Assembly: GCF_000702445.1 (NCBI RefSeq)
Contig: NZ_JNIF01000004.1
Span: forward strand, 1,364,001-1,428,000
Origin: Bryobacter aggregatus MPL3
GTDB lineage: Bacteria; Acidobacteriota; Terriglobia; Bryobacterales; Bryobacteraceae
Reading direction: 5' to 3'
Length of the DNA: 64,000 nucleotides
Under the pieces are notes generated by a model. It was not told where the DNA came from. It worked only from the letters and a program-made list of their open reading frames with translations, and ran no database searches. Position 1 is the first letter of the stretch; every line of letters starts with the position of its first letter. Made by a program: the position numbers and the translations under genes. This document shows, in pieces, positions 50,028 to 58,595 of the stretch.

Positions 50028-50031
50028 GGCC

Positions 50032-50487
50032 TTAGCTAACGCCTCCCGTTCCCTGAGCAACGAAGTATTCCGCAAGTCGCAGAACGCCGGAAAGGCCAAA
50101 GCAGATCATGGCCGAGAGAATGTGTCTCGCCCATGGCGCTCCGGGATAGATGCGGAAGCCCATCCCGCCGATGTGCATTACTCCGATGACAACTTGCAGG
50201 ACGCCATACAAGGGTAGGAATACGTTGGCGGACCAGTTCACTAGGCCAAGCAACGTGATCCAGACCGCATCGGGGTCGTTCCACGCGCGTTGCTGGGCGA
50301 ACCGTTCGAAACCACGCAAAAGCCCAGACACCATCAACGCCGCGACTCCCGCGTACATCGAGTATTGGTGCGAGCCGCCGCGCGAGAAGCGCAGCACCGA
50401 CACGACGAAGAACAAGGCGGCGAGAGTCGGCATGATCACGTTGCCGAACCAGTTCGTCAGATTGGTGAGTCCGTTCAGAAAGTTCAT
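50032..50487 (-). CDS. VirB2/TrbC-like membrane protein, copy 2
   Basis: This 151-residue protein has four hydrophobic segments (around 17-35, 42-58, 78-104 and 124-141) and ends SGVLRLAEYFVAQGTGGVS, echoing the end of the gene at 51234-51599 (SGVTRLLEFWITQGGGGVS). No cleavable signal peptide is obvious. It occupies the pilin slot of the operon, though it is longer than a typical pilin and may be a membrane partner instead. Confidence 0.55.
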   Translation of the reverse strand: MNFLNGLTNLTNWFGNVIMPTLAALFFVVSVLRFSRGGSHQYSMYAGVAALMVSGLLRGFERFAQQRAWNDPDAVWITLLGLVNWSANVFLPLYGVLQVVIGVMHIGGMGFRIYPGAPWARHILSAMICFGLSGVLRLAEYFVAQGTGGVS

Positions 50488-50502
50488 GAGTCCTCCCCTG
50501 GG

Positions 50503-51165
50503 TCACATCATTCGGTTAATCAGAATCCAGAGCGCATTGATCGTCAAAAAGCCGCCGGCGCACACCAACAGGCGGAGATATCCAGGCCGGTTGAAGGCGA
50601 ACTGAAGGATCGCCCCGCAGATTGCCAGCCCGGCGGCGATGGGCATGATTCGGCCGGCCAGATAGGTCCACATCGACTCCAGGCCGACGACGATTGAGAA
50701 TCGGTTGCCAGCGGGCGTCCATCCATCGATCAATGCGTGTGTGCTGGAAATTGCCAATAGAAACATGGAACTCAAAAGCGAGGGCAGCGGACCCGCGCCC
50801 GACGCCGTGTCCAGAACAGCGCGCACCACGAAGTAGGCAGCAGCCACCGGAACGACGCGCGCCACTATGAACGAGTTCACGAACGTGGCCAGACCCTGCT
50901 GTATGTTTGCCAGCCACGGTGTTCCAATGGCTGCGCCAGGCGGAAAGAAGACAGGTATCCCGAGGAACTGAAACCAACTCAGCGTAGGCTCCAGCCCCAG
51001 GAAGATCACTGCCCACAACATCCACTTCGAGAACCCGCCACCAATCCAGAACACGGTGCCACCTTCTTTGCGTAGCGAGATTCCGGCGTTCAGAAGACAG
51101 ATGAAGGCCGCTGGCCCCGTCAGGAGCAGAAGCACACGCATCACGTCGTAAAGAAGAGTTGGCAT
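50503..51165 (-). CDS. Polytopic membrane protein of the secretion operon
   Basis: This protein is about 220 residues from ATG 51165, with AAGAGA-type sequence upstream. It has six or so hydrophobic segments (for example MRVLLLLTGPAAFICLLNAG, WMLWAVIFLGLEP and YLRLLVCAGGFLTINALWILI). I do not recognise a named Vir subunit; it sits between the two VirB2-like genes. It may be a channel component specific to this class of systems. Confidence 0.6.
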   Translation of the reverse strand: MPTLLYDVMRVLLLLTGPAAFICLLNAGISLRKEGGTVFWIGGGFSKWMLWAVIFLGLEPTLSWFQFLGIPVFFPPGAAIGTPWLANIQQGLATFVNSFIVARVVPVAAAYFVVRAVLDTASGAGPLPSLLSSMFLLAISSTHALIDGWTPAGNRFSIVVGLESMWTYLAGRIMPIAAGLAICGAILQFAFNRPGYLRLLVCAGGFLTINALWILINRMM

Positions 51166-51233
51166 GGGATGTCTCTTGGGATTTGCCGGGAGCCCGTACT
51201 GCATTTGGGCTCCCAGCGAATCTTCGGGCGCGA

Positions 51234-51599
51234 TCAGGACACGCCACCTCCGCCCTGGGTGATCCAGAATTCGAGCAGGCGTGTGACACCGGAAATGGCC
51301 AGACAGCCAAGCGCCGTGATGACATAACGCATGACGCCCCGCCCAGAGATGTAGGACACGAGCCCGGCAGCGATTGCCAACCCGGCGCCCACTGGCGCGA
51401 TCACGTTGCCGATCCAATTCACGAGGTTCAGGAATGCGCCTTCCGGCTGAGCGCCGGTTTGCCCTTGTACGGCAACGTTCGTCTGTGGGGCAGCGCCAAG
51501 GTTCTGGGCCAGCAGGACTGCTTGCGTGCCCACAAGGAGAAGGAGAACGGCCGTCAGCAGGACAATCGCCGAACGCCGATCACCGAAAAGTCGTTTCAT
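51234..51599 (-). CDS. VirB2/TrbC-like pilin, copy 1
   Basis: This 121-residue protein has a signal peptide (RSAIVLLTAVLLLLVGTQAVLLAQ), a short polar linker and two hydrophobic helices (NLVNWIGNVIAPVGAGLAIAAGL and YVITALGCLAISGVTRLL). This matches the VirB2/TrbC pilin pattern with a processed N-terminus. It heads the small membrane-protein group. GAGG-type sequence lies upstream. Family call by architecture. Confidence 0.7.
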   Translation of the reverse strand: MKRLFGDRRSAIVLLTAVLLLLVGTQAVLLAQNLGAAPQTNVAVQGQTGAQPEGAFLNLVNWIGNVIAPVGAGLAIAAGLVSYISGRGVMRYVITALGCLAISGVTRLLEFWITQGGGGVS

Positions 51600-51704
51600 C
51601 GAGGTGTTCCTCCCAGGTCTGAAATGGGCTCATGCAGAAGCATGAACTTGGGAGGCAGAATAAGGCGCTATTGAGAAATCTACAAACGAGTTGGTGGAAA
51701 GAGG

Positions 51705-53738
51705 CTACCGGACGCGAGCGATCGCCAACTCGATGTCGTTTGCCTCGATAGGCATTAGGCGCGCTGCACCCTCTGGTGTCCGGGTCAGCGCAAAGCGCTT
51801 CGCTGCGCTCGCCACGGCGGAGATCTCCGAGGGGCTCAAACCGCGCACCATCTCCAGGATTCGCATCTCAGTCAGCGCGGCAGACAACTGGGTGACAGGA
51901 AAGTTCATGCTCACCAGCCGACGATACCCATCATCGTCCGGTAAACCAATCTCAACCTTTTCGCTGAATCGACCACCTCGCAGAATACGTGGGTCCACAC
52001 GAGAAAGGTCGTTGGTTGTCCCAATCAGAAAGACTTGGTGCTCCGGACGGAGATCACTGATCTCGATCAATGCTTGTTCCACCAACTGCACATCGTGCTG
52101 GCTGCCGTACCCCGTCACAACGGGAAACAGCGCATCCATCTCATCGAAGAACAGAATCGAGGGAGCATGCTCCCGCGCGCGCGCAAACAGCTCCGACACC
52201 CGCTTGACGGATCCGCCCACCGAGCCGCTCAAGACATCACTCGGCGTAATCGCGTAGAAACTGCGCTTGGCCTGCGAGGCAATCAATCGCGCCACCAGAG
52301 TCTTGCCCGTTCCTGGACGGCCCACCAGCACAAGGCCCGATGGCACAGGGACGCCCAGTTGGTCGGCAGTGCCGGGAGACAACAGCCGCAGAATCGTCTT
52401 GATGTCGGACACTACCGGCCCCGGGAGAACCACTTGGTCCCAAGTGACGACTTCAACTTGCGGCCGGTCGTGTCCGCCGGATTCCTCCAGCGTTGCCAGT
52501 ACGTCGCGCTCAGTCGCCGTCGCACCGCTTGCCTGAAGCATCGCTCGATCCACTAGCGCGCGCAACCGGGCCGGGCTCCACCCTGGCGTCCGCCTTGCAA
52601 TCTCCACAATCTCGGGTGTCGCCGGCCCTGATCGCTTCAAGATGCTCGACAGCATCGCTTCCCGTCCAGCCTGATCAGGCAGGTCGAGTCGTAGCTTAAC
52701 GTCAAAGCGACCCTCACGTGTCAGCGTTGGTTCCAGGCCATCGAGAGAATTCGTGGCGGCAACAATCATCAATCCTTCGACCGAACGATACTTGTCGATG
52801 GACTGCATCAATTGGGTCGTGACTGCATTGTGCTCGCGCCCGCCCCCTCCAGCATCGGTCCCTGCTCCCTGCGCTTGCTTCTTGCTTCCAATTGCATCGA
52901 CCTCGTCGAGAAACAAGACAACGGGACGCATTCGCTCCGCCTCTTCAAAAACCTGCCTGATCTGCGCAGAAGTTGAACCAATCGCCGAACCCAGCAACTC
53001 AGGGCAGCGCACCTGAAGGAACTTCGCCCCAAACTCGCCGGCCGTGGCTTCGGCCAACAGGTTCTTTCCTGTGCCCTGCGGGCCGTAGAGCAAGACACCG
53101 TTCCGAACGATTCCCTTACCGTTCTTATGAAAGCGATTGCTCGCTACCAGTGAGATTTCCCGCTTCGCCGAATCCGCTCCGCCGACGTCTTGATGGCGCA
53201 CTTTCGGAACGTTCACCTCGACAGCGACCGGCACCGTGCTGCTTGGTTGCGGGATCGCAGTTATTGGGCCTCGCGGGCGCAGAGCAGCCAGAGTCCAAAC
53301 CAGAAGGACGGACATTGCAGCGAACCAGATCAAGCCATTCCAGGTGCTGATCGTGGGAATAGCCAGCGCAGCCGTGTCCAGCCCCACCGACAAGAACGTA
53401 ATTGTGGTGACGAACGCGAAGGACCGACCCGCCAGCAAAATAAGTCTCGGTACGGGCCTCGGGAGCAGGAACAACACAACCCAACTGGTCGCAAATGCCA
53501 GCGCACTGTCGCGCCGATCCAGGATCCGATAGAGAAAGTAGTACTCGCAGACCACTATCAGCGTTCCGATCAGGAAGCGTCGCAGCCATGCAGTTCGTTC
53601 TTCTGCCGACGCGCCCCGCATTCGGCCCTGCAAGAATTCCGCCTCCGCACCGACCGCATCCACACCGCCGCGCAAGAACCGACCCAACCAGTGCGCCGGC
53701 CTCCAAGTCGCCGAATCAGATCCGACAGTGTGCGGCAT
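51705..53738 (-). CDS. Membrane-anchored tandem AAA+ ATPase of the secretion operon
   Basis: This 677-residue protein has N-terminal hydrophobic segments (about 55-72, 80-97, 101-120 and 135-153) followed by two AAA+ modules. Module 1 has P-loop GPQGTGKN (219-226), where the usual Thr/Ser is Asn, and Walker B VLFLDEVDA (274-282). Module 2 has P-loop GRPGTGKT (473-480) and Walker B ILFFDEMD (528-535). This resembles FtsH/Cdc48-type machines but without a protease domain. It is cotranscribed with VirB10 and VirB2-like genes. It could take the place of VirB11 or remodel the channel; this is inference. Confidence 0.85.
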   Translation of the reverse strand: MPHTVGSDSATWRPAHWLGRFLRGGVDAVGAEAEFLQGRMRGASAEERTAWLRRFLIGTLIVVCEYYFLYRILDRRDSALAFATSWVVLFLLPRPVPRLILLAGRSFAFVTTITFLSVGLDTAALAIPTISTWNGLIWFAAMSVLLVWTLAALRPRGPITAIPQPSSTVPVAVEVNVPKVRHQDVGGADSAKREISLVASNRFHKNGKGIVRNGVLLYGPQGTGKNLLAEATAGEFGAKFLQVRCPELLGSAIGSTSAQIRQVFEEAERMRPVVLFLDEVDAIGSKKQAQGAGTDAGGGGREHNAVTTQLMQSIDKYRSVEGLMIVAATNSLDGLEPTLTREGRFDVKLRLDLPDQAGREAMLSSILKRSGPATPEIVEIARRTPGWSPARLRALVDRAMLQASGATATERDVLATLEESGGHDRPQVEVVTWDQVVLPGPVVSDIKTILRLLSPGTADQLGVPVPSGLVLVGRPGTGKTLVARLIASQAKRSFYAITPSDVLSGSVGGSVKRVSELFARAREHAPSILFFDEMDALFPVVTGYGSQHDVQLVEQALIEISDLRPEHQVFLIGTTNDLSRVDPRILRGGRFSEKVEIGLPDDDGYRRLVSMNFPVTQLSAALTEMRILEMVRGLSPSEISAVASAAKRFALTRTPEGAARLMPIEANDIELAIARVR

Positions 53739-53856
53739 TCTCGGGCGTTCCCTCCGAACACCCTCAGAATAGCCGCTTCAATCGGGACTTCCAACCCAGA
53801 AGGATCTCGCTAGATCGATCGAACTGAGCCTCTCTCGAACAAAGTCGACGGCGAAA

Positions 53857-55353
53857 CTAAGGTCTTACTGGACTCGAAGCTTCGTTGCGCCTGAGCATCC
53901 GGTTTGCCTCCCGCATCTCCTCGCGAATCTGAATCAACTCACGGAGTTCGGGTTCTGAGATGGTCGATACGTTTGGACTACCCGGGGACGAACCTGCCTC
54001 AGGTTGTGCTCGACCGCCCGATTGCACTTCGGATCTCTCCTGCAAGACGAGATAGAAGCGCGTGTTCGCAGGCACCGTTACGACGACGTTCTGCTGGTAG
54101 GCCAACCGCGCGAGTTCCTGCTCACCCGCGAGCGCAACGTTGGACGCGATCCGCTCCCTCAACAGAACCGAATTGTCGATACCGCCGCTCAGCCCGCGCC
54201 CACCCACGGCAAAGGCTGCGATAGTGCCCACACCTGTCAGCGCACGAGTCAAAAAGCGCTTACCCTGGTTTAAGCCCGATACCTCCCCACGCAATGCCTC
54301 CCGTTGCATTCCAAGCGCGCTACCGGAGATCTCCTCCGTCTCCCCGCTTGGGAATTCGAGCGAATGAAACTTCAGCGTCACCCAGCCCTGGGGTGTTGCG
54401 CCCGCCAATTCCCCGTAAGCCTTCGTTCCGGCCGGTACCAGGATTTCGCCAGCTTCCTCGTAGTTGTATTCGATGACCGCAATTACCGGTGCCTTCGCTG
54501 CGGAACTGACCCCATGTTGAAGTCGGGCCACCAAGGCCAGCCCTTGCGGAAGGCTCCGGCCGCTGACTTGCGCGACGGTGGGCTTCACGCGTGCAGTGCT
54601 TGAGACATTTGCCGTCTGCGAACGGACAAAGATGAAGGACGACTTGCCCAGTTGGGGAACCTCCTTCACTGCGGGTACAGGGGGCGGTTGGGCATTTGCT
54701 GGCTTTGGCTGGCGGCTCTGATAGTCGGAAATTGCTGCCTCCCAATTGGTCGTGGCTGGTGGTGGCACGGTCCGATTCTGCCGGCGATACGCATCCGCAA
54801 GAGCGGCGTCAGGCGTCGGCGCATCTGAGAAATCCACGGATGACAGATCTTTCGCCGGCCCTAGCACCGGCGGCTGCGGCGGAACCCGATTCCGCATCGT
54901 TCCGAGCAAGTCTTGCTCGGTCAGTTCGTTCGTTTCCTCGTTGGGCTGCTGGTTGACATTCAACTGCGGCACCGGCGACCGATTCCCATTCTCTTGGTTG
55001 GTCGTCTCCGTCGCTGGCCGCCCTAGATTGGGTCCCGTTCCGCGCGATTTCTTGGTGCTGTCAGCATCGGTCGTAAACATTCCCACAAACAGGAACAGAC
55101 ACGCCACACTGGCCCCAACCAGAACGACCAACCCGCGCGTCCGTTCTGTGGATTTGCTGTCGCGGCTTGCAGGAGCCGCAAAGCGAGCCCGTACCCGGTC
55201 AAAGAACGATTCCTCGCTCGCCGCTTCATCGCGTGAGTCAGGCTCTTCTGCCCGATGGTCGTGGACGTCGCCCTCGGACTGCTCCTCGACAACCTCGGAC
55301 TCACCTCTCTCTTCCTCATTCCAGTCTTGTGACGGATGCCGTTCCTCAGTCAT
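53857..55353 (-). CDS. virB10: VirB10/TrbI-like protein
   Basis: This 498-residue protein starts at ATG 55353, behind GAGAGGAGG; the open frame continues upstream but with no family resemblance. It has an acidic cytoplasmic N-terminus, one membrane span (about 72-93, GLVVLVGASVACLFLFVGMF), a Pro-rich periplasmic stretch and a C-terminal TrbI/VirB10 domain with IEYNYEEAGEILVPAGTKAY and LKFHSLEFPSGETEEISG. It joins the inner-membrane and outer-membrane parts of the channel. It overlaps the VirB9 stop by 8 bases. Confidence 0.9.
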   Translation of the reverse strand: MTEERHPSQDWNEEERGESEVVEEQSEGDVHDHRAEEPDSRDEAASEESFFDRVRARFAAPASRDSKSTERTRGLVVLVGASVACLFLFVGMFTTDADSTKKSRGTGPNLGRPATETTNQENGNRSPVPQLNVNQQPNEETNELTEQDLLGTMRNRVPPQPPVLGPAKDLSSVDFSDAPTPDAALADAYRRQNRTVPPPATTNWEAAISDYQSRQPKPANAQPPPVPAVKEVPQLGKSSFIFVRSQTANVSSTARVKPTVAQVSGRSLPQGLALVARLQHGVSSAAKAPVIAVIEYNYEEAGEILVPAGTKAYGELAGATPQGWVTLKFHSLEFPSGETEEISGSALGMQREALRGEVSGLNQGKRFLTRALTGVGTIAAFAVGGRGLSGGIDNSVLLRERIASNVALAGEQELARLAYQQNVVVTVPANTRFYLVLQERSEVQSGGRAQPEAGSSPGSPNVSTISEPELRELIQIREEMREANRMLRRNEASSPVRP

Positions 55354-56272
55354 GACGAACCTCCTCTCGGATTGCAGAAACCCCAAAGCCGATCGGTGCC
55401 AGTGCGGGTTGATCCACCGCGCCGCTCTCGGCCAGTTGCAGAAACAAGCTTTCTTGCGCCTGCTTAAAGCCGGGCCGGGTGAACACCACGACCCCATCCA
55501 CGCGCTCGCCGGGGCCGAGTCGCCGCCGCGAAAGGCGAAAGTCAAGAACCGGCAATTGCTCACTGGTGGTCCATTGATCTTTGCGAATCAGTGCACCCTT
55601 TCGGGACTTGCCCGCCAACTGCACCTGCGGGGGCATGATCTCGATGGCCCTCGATTGAGGATTCACTGCGGAAAACAACACCATCACCGTGCGCCCCTCA
55701 TCGATCACTTCGGAAACACCCGCCCTGATCCGGTCGCCTTTTTCCGTCTGGGTGGGAGGCTTGGCTCCATAAAGCGGCGGAAGCGGGGCAAGTTGCTGCC
55801 GCTGGAGACGCGCTGCTAGTGTGTCCGGGACTGCTTCTGGCTGGACACGTTGAAGTGCACTAATTCCTGGGACCTCCGACCTGGCCAACACGCTTTCCTC
55901 CACCAGGAAGCTCCCGCGCGGTTTGTAGGCCAGGACGAAGTCCACCTGTCTCCCTCCGCCCGAATCTGCCCGAAGCAGAAAGCTGTATTGGCGTCCGGTC
56001 GTAGTCAGAACCAACAGGTTCGACTCGCCGGGCAGTTCCGATGTCGGCTTCACCAGCACAAGGGTCGGCTCCTTGTCAGAATGTTCGGCCAGGAACTTTT
56101 CCGGATCGCCCAGCACCAGCGAACTCACAGGCTCTGAAACGCGGATAGCTGTCGCGAACCGCGGCGCCACGCGAACCACTTGCACTTGATCCGTCTGGGT
56201 CCGCTTGCTCACCACCGGCACAGTTTGGGCAGCGAGCACACCGAATGCAAAAAACAGGACGATCGATTTCAT
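55346..56272 (-). CDS. virB9: VirB9/TrbG-like core-complex protein
   Basis: This 308-residue protein has a short signal peptide (VLFFAFGVLAAQTVPV), then a VirB9-type N-domain (VVRVAPRFATAIRVSEPVSS and SNLLVLTTTGRQYSFLLRA) and a C-terminal beta-rich domain with VLFSAVNPQSRAIEIMPP. It overlaps VirB1 by four bases and VirB10 by eight, in the order virB1-virB9-virB10. A second protein of the same layout is at 31419-32324. It is a component of the outer-membrane core. Confidence 0.75.
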   Translation of the reverse strand: MKSIVLFFAFGVLAAQTVPVVSKRTQTDQVQVVRVAPRFATAIRVSEPVSSLVLGDPEKFLAEHSDKEPTLVLVKPTSELPGESNLLVLTTTGRQYSFLLRADSGGGRQVDFVLAYKPRGSFLVEESVLARSEVPGISALQRVQPEAVPDTLAARLQRQQLAPLPPLYGAKPPTQTEKGDRIRAGVSEVIDEGRTVMVLFSAVNPQSRAIEIMPPQVQLAGKSRKGALIRKDQWTTSEQLPVLDFRLSRRRLGPGERVDGVVVFTRPGFKQAQESLFLQLAESGAVDQPALAPIGFGVSAIREEVRHD

Positions 56273-56721
56273 TTCCTCAAGTCCCTCCGATGTTGGTGGT
56301 ACAAATATGCAACTCGCCGGGTATAGCTGACCGTCTCCGGGTTGCGGTAGCTCAGGCCAGCCCTACCAATGCGGCCATGCCCAGCGTTATAGGCCGCGAC
56401 AACCAAACGCAGATCGCCGTCGAATCTTTTGAGAAGGAACGCAAGATATGCGACTCCGCCCCGAATGTTCTCCGCCGCAGCGAATCGGTTTCGCACACCA
56501 AAGGCCGCCGCAGTCTCTGGCATCAACTGCATTAAGCCAACAGCCCCGGCCGGCGAGACTGCATGTACGTTCCAGTTGGATTCCGCCTCAATCACCGCAC
56601 GCACCAATTCCCACGCCACCCCGAAATGGTCTGCCGATCGGTCTGCGACTTCCAAGAAGCTGGCGGTCTGCGCGAACGTGGGGACGCAAAGCGCCAATCC
56701 ACAAATGAGTACTGCTCTCAT
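56269..56721 (-). CDS. virB1: VirB1-type lytic transglycosylase
   Basis: This 150-residue protein has a signal peptide (AVLICGLALCVPTFAQ) and then an SLT fold. The catalytic Glu is Glu47 in VIEAESNW, with GLMQLMPET at 62-70 and VVAAYNAGHG near 106-115. It cleaves peptidoglycan locally so that the channel can be assembled. Its start overlaps the MoxR stop by four bases (ATGA, 56718-56721), so the two are translationally coupled. Confidence 0.9.
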   Translation of the reverse strand: MRAVLICGLALCVPTFAQTASFLEVADRSADHFGVAWELVRAVIEAESNWNVHAVSPAGAVGLMQLMPETAAAFGVRNRFAAAENIRGGVAYLAFLLKRFDGDLRLVVAAYNAGHGRIGRAGLSYRNPETVSYTRRVAYLYHQHRRDLRK

Positions 56722-57656
56722 GTGGTGCTCCCCGGGTCAGCACCCACCATCGCCCGCAGCGCCTGGTCACGATACTCGCGCGCCGTAGCAACCAGACTGC
56801 TGAAGCCATCGCGCAGCAGGAGCCGCTTCACGTCCTCTTCCGTTTTGGCCAAGAATGGCAGGAGCACATCCCGGTCCTCCGGACGAATCTCTGTCCGGCC
56901 CAACAGTTGCAGCGCACGAACGAACTGAACGATCTCATCAATCGACGGCGGCTTCACCAGGTTGTATCCGCGCAGTGCCTGCGCCAGGCCGACGGCCTGC
57001 GCCTTCAGTTCCAGCGGGGCGTCCACGGTTCGGATATCGAGGATCTCCGCTTCCTTCTTCACATCGGGATGCTCGATTCGTTGGTATAGGCTGCGTCTCC
57101 GCAATGGGTCGCCCAGCCGCCGCTCCTGGTTCGATGTCATCACCACGAAAGGAATCGTGTAAGCCTTCACGGTCCCCAGCTTGGGCACAGTGATCTGCCA
57201 GTCGGAAAGGATCTCCAGCAGCAGCGCCTCAAATTTTTGATCCACCTTGTCGAGTTCATCGATCAGGAGTACCACGGGCTTGGGTTGCAACACAGCTTGG
57301 AGTAGCGGCCCATGCGTAAAGAAGTCCAGCGTATGCAGCCGGCCGCGCAACGCATCCCATTGCCGCTCAACTTCATTCCCTTGCGTTTCGAGGAAAAGGC
57401 GCTGCAGGGCTTCATCGAAAGATCCAATCGCCTGCCGCTCCGTGATCCCCTCAAAGCATTGCAGGCGGATCAACTCCGTCCGTGCCGCCGCCGCGAATGC
57501 TTGCGCCAGGTACGTTTTGCCGGTGCCAGGCGGACCCTCGATCAAGATGGGCTTCTGCATGCGCGTCGCGAGCCAAATGATCTGGACCAATACGGGGTCC
57601 GTCGCATACCCCGCGTTCCGCAGGCCGAACGCGACAGATTCAGGCGAGTCGAACAT
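56718..57656 (-). CDS. MoxR-type AAA+ ATPase, first gene of the secretion operon
   Basis: This 312-residue protein has Walker A GPPGTGKT (41-48) and Walker B VLLIDELDK (129-137), the usual PFVVMTSNQERRLGDPLRRR sensor region, and a C-terminal lid. The family is ATPase chaperones. It is coupled to VirB1 by a four-base overlap and so appears to be part of the transfer operon. The promoter should lie in the 93 bp between 57656 and the divergent gene at 57750. Confidence 0.9.
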   Translation of the reverse strand: MFDSPESVAFGLRNAGYATDPVLVQIIWLATRMQKPILIEGPPGTGKTYLAQAFAAAARTELIRLQCFEGITERQAIGSFDEALQRLFLETQGNEVERQWDALRGRLHTLDFFTHGPLLQAVLQPKPVVLLIDELDKVDQKFEALLLEILSDWQITVPKLGTVKAYTIPFVVMTSNQERRLGDPLRRRSLYQRIEHPDVKKEAEILDIRTVDAPLELKAQAVGLAQALRGYNLVKPPSIDEIVQFVRALQLLGRTEIRPEDRDVLLPFLAKTEEDVKRLLLRDGFSSLVATAREYRDQALRAMVGADPGSTT

Positions 57657-57749
57657 GTTGGCAGTCTACGCAGCATGCGTCGCAGGCCAAAGCGAGTTTC
57701 CAGCAACTCGTTTCGTGAAATCGCCCAACTGCTCTACCGTCAAGCCATC

Positions 57750-58595
57750 ATGCCAGTGAAAGAATGCTCCCTACTTGAAGCCGAGCTTCAGGCCCGGCTC
57801 CCTCGCAACATAGAAGAGATGGCCCTCCGCCGCATTGCGCTCCGAAGATCAAACCTGGGCACCACGGAACTTCTCAACTCGCAACTGCCTTGTGGCGCCT
57901 GGTCCAATTGCCCGGTTACCGCCATCCCGAATGCATACGCCACCGGACTCGCCCTCCTCGCCCTCGCGCACTGCAAGCCGAGTGAGCGAAGCGAAGAAGC
58001 CGCATCGCAAGGCTTCAAGTGGCTAGAGCAGACGAGAGGACGCGAAAGTCATTGGCTATGGCAATGGAAGTTCCGGTTATTCGACCGCAAAGTGCGCTTT
58101 GATCCCGGCAAGTCCGGCTGGCCATGGGTAGAGAACACCGTGAGTTGGGTCGCCCCCACGGCCCTTGTGCTTCTCGCCTACGCCGCCTGGGGTAAGTCAT
58201 CAAACCGTATTTCCTCCGCGATCGCGATGCTGCAGGACAGGGCCTGCCCGTCCGGCGGATGGAACGCGGGCAACGGCCACGCCTTTGGCGTCGACCTAGA
58301 TCCGCACCCTGACTTCACAGCCATGGCAGTCTGCGCCCTGCGAGCGCATGGGCAGTTAGATTCCCGCAAGGCCGCCCAATATCTTGAGCGTCGGCTGCAA
58401 TCGTGCCCTTCGACTTATTCATTGGCGTGGGGTGTCCTTGCCTTGGCAAATCTCCTGGAGATCAGTGCCACCTCAGTTCGGGAATCACTGCGGCGAATGG
58501 CCGATGCGCAAGCCAGCACAATGAACACAACGGCGCTGGCGCTCACGCTTCTTGCCCTGGAAACACCGGTCTTCCGCTTCGGGCGGCGCGCATGA
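57750..58595 (+). CDS. Terpene-cyclase/prenyltransferase-fold repeat protein
   Basis: This protein is about 281 residues from ATG 57750; an in-frame ATG at 57675 is also possible. Repeats of the alpha6/alpha6 type are visible (ATGLALLALAHCK, VSWVAPTALVLLAYAAWG, FTAMAVCALRAHG, LAWGVLALANL), as in prenyltransferase and squalene-cyclase beta subunits. No catalytic DxDD is seen, so it may be a binding or scaffold protein. The next gene overlaps its stop by four bases (ATGA). It looks chromosomal, outside the element. Confidence 0.7.
   Translation: MPVKECSLLEAELQARLPRNIEEMALRRIALRRSNLGTTELLNSQLPCGAWSNCPVTAIPNAYATGLALLALAHCKPSERSEEAASQGFKWLEQTRGRESHWLWQWKFRLFDRKVRFDPGKSGWPWVENTVSWVAPTALVLLAYAAWGKSSNRISSAIAMLQDRACPSGGWNAGNGHAFGVDLDPHPDFTAMAVCALRAHGQLDSRKAAQYLERRLQSCPSTYSLAWGVLALANLLEISATSVRESLRRMADAQASTMNTTALALTLLALETPVFRFGRRA

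Noticed and set aside
54746-55819. 357-codon plus-strand frame opposite virB10/virB9
   Set aside because: Antisense to two overlapping secretion genes with clear motifs; Ser/Arg/Pro-rich composition typical of a shadow frame.
57312-57749. N-terminal extension of the cyclase-fold gene
   Set aside because: Overlaps the MoxR gene on the opposite strand and has no sequence character of the repeat fold.
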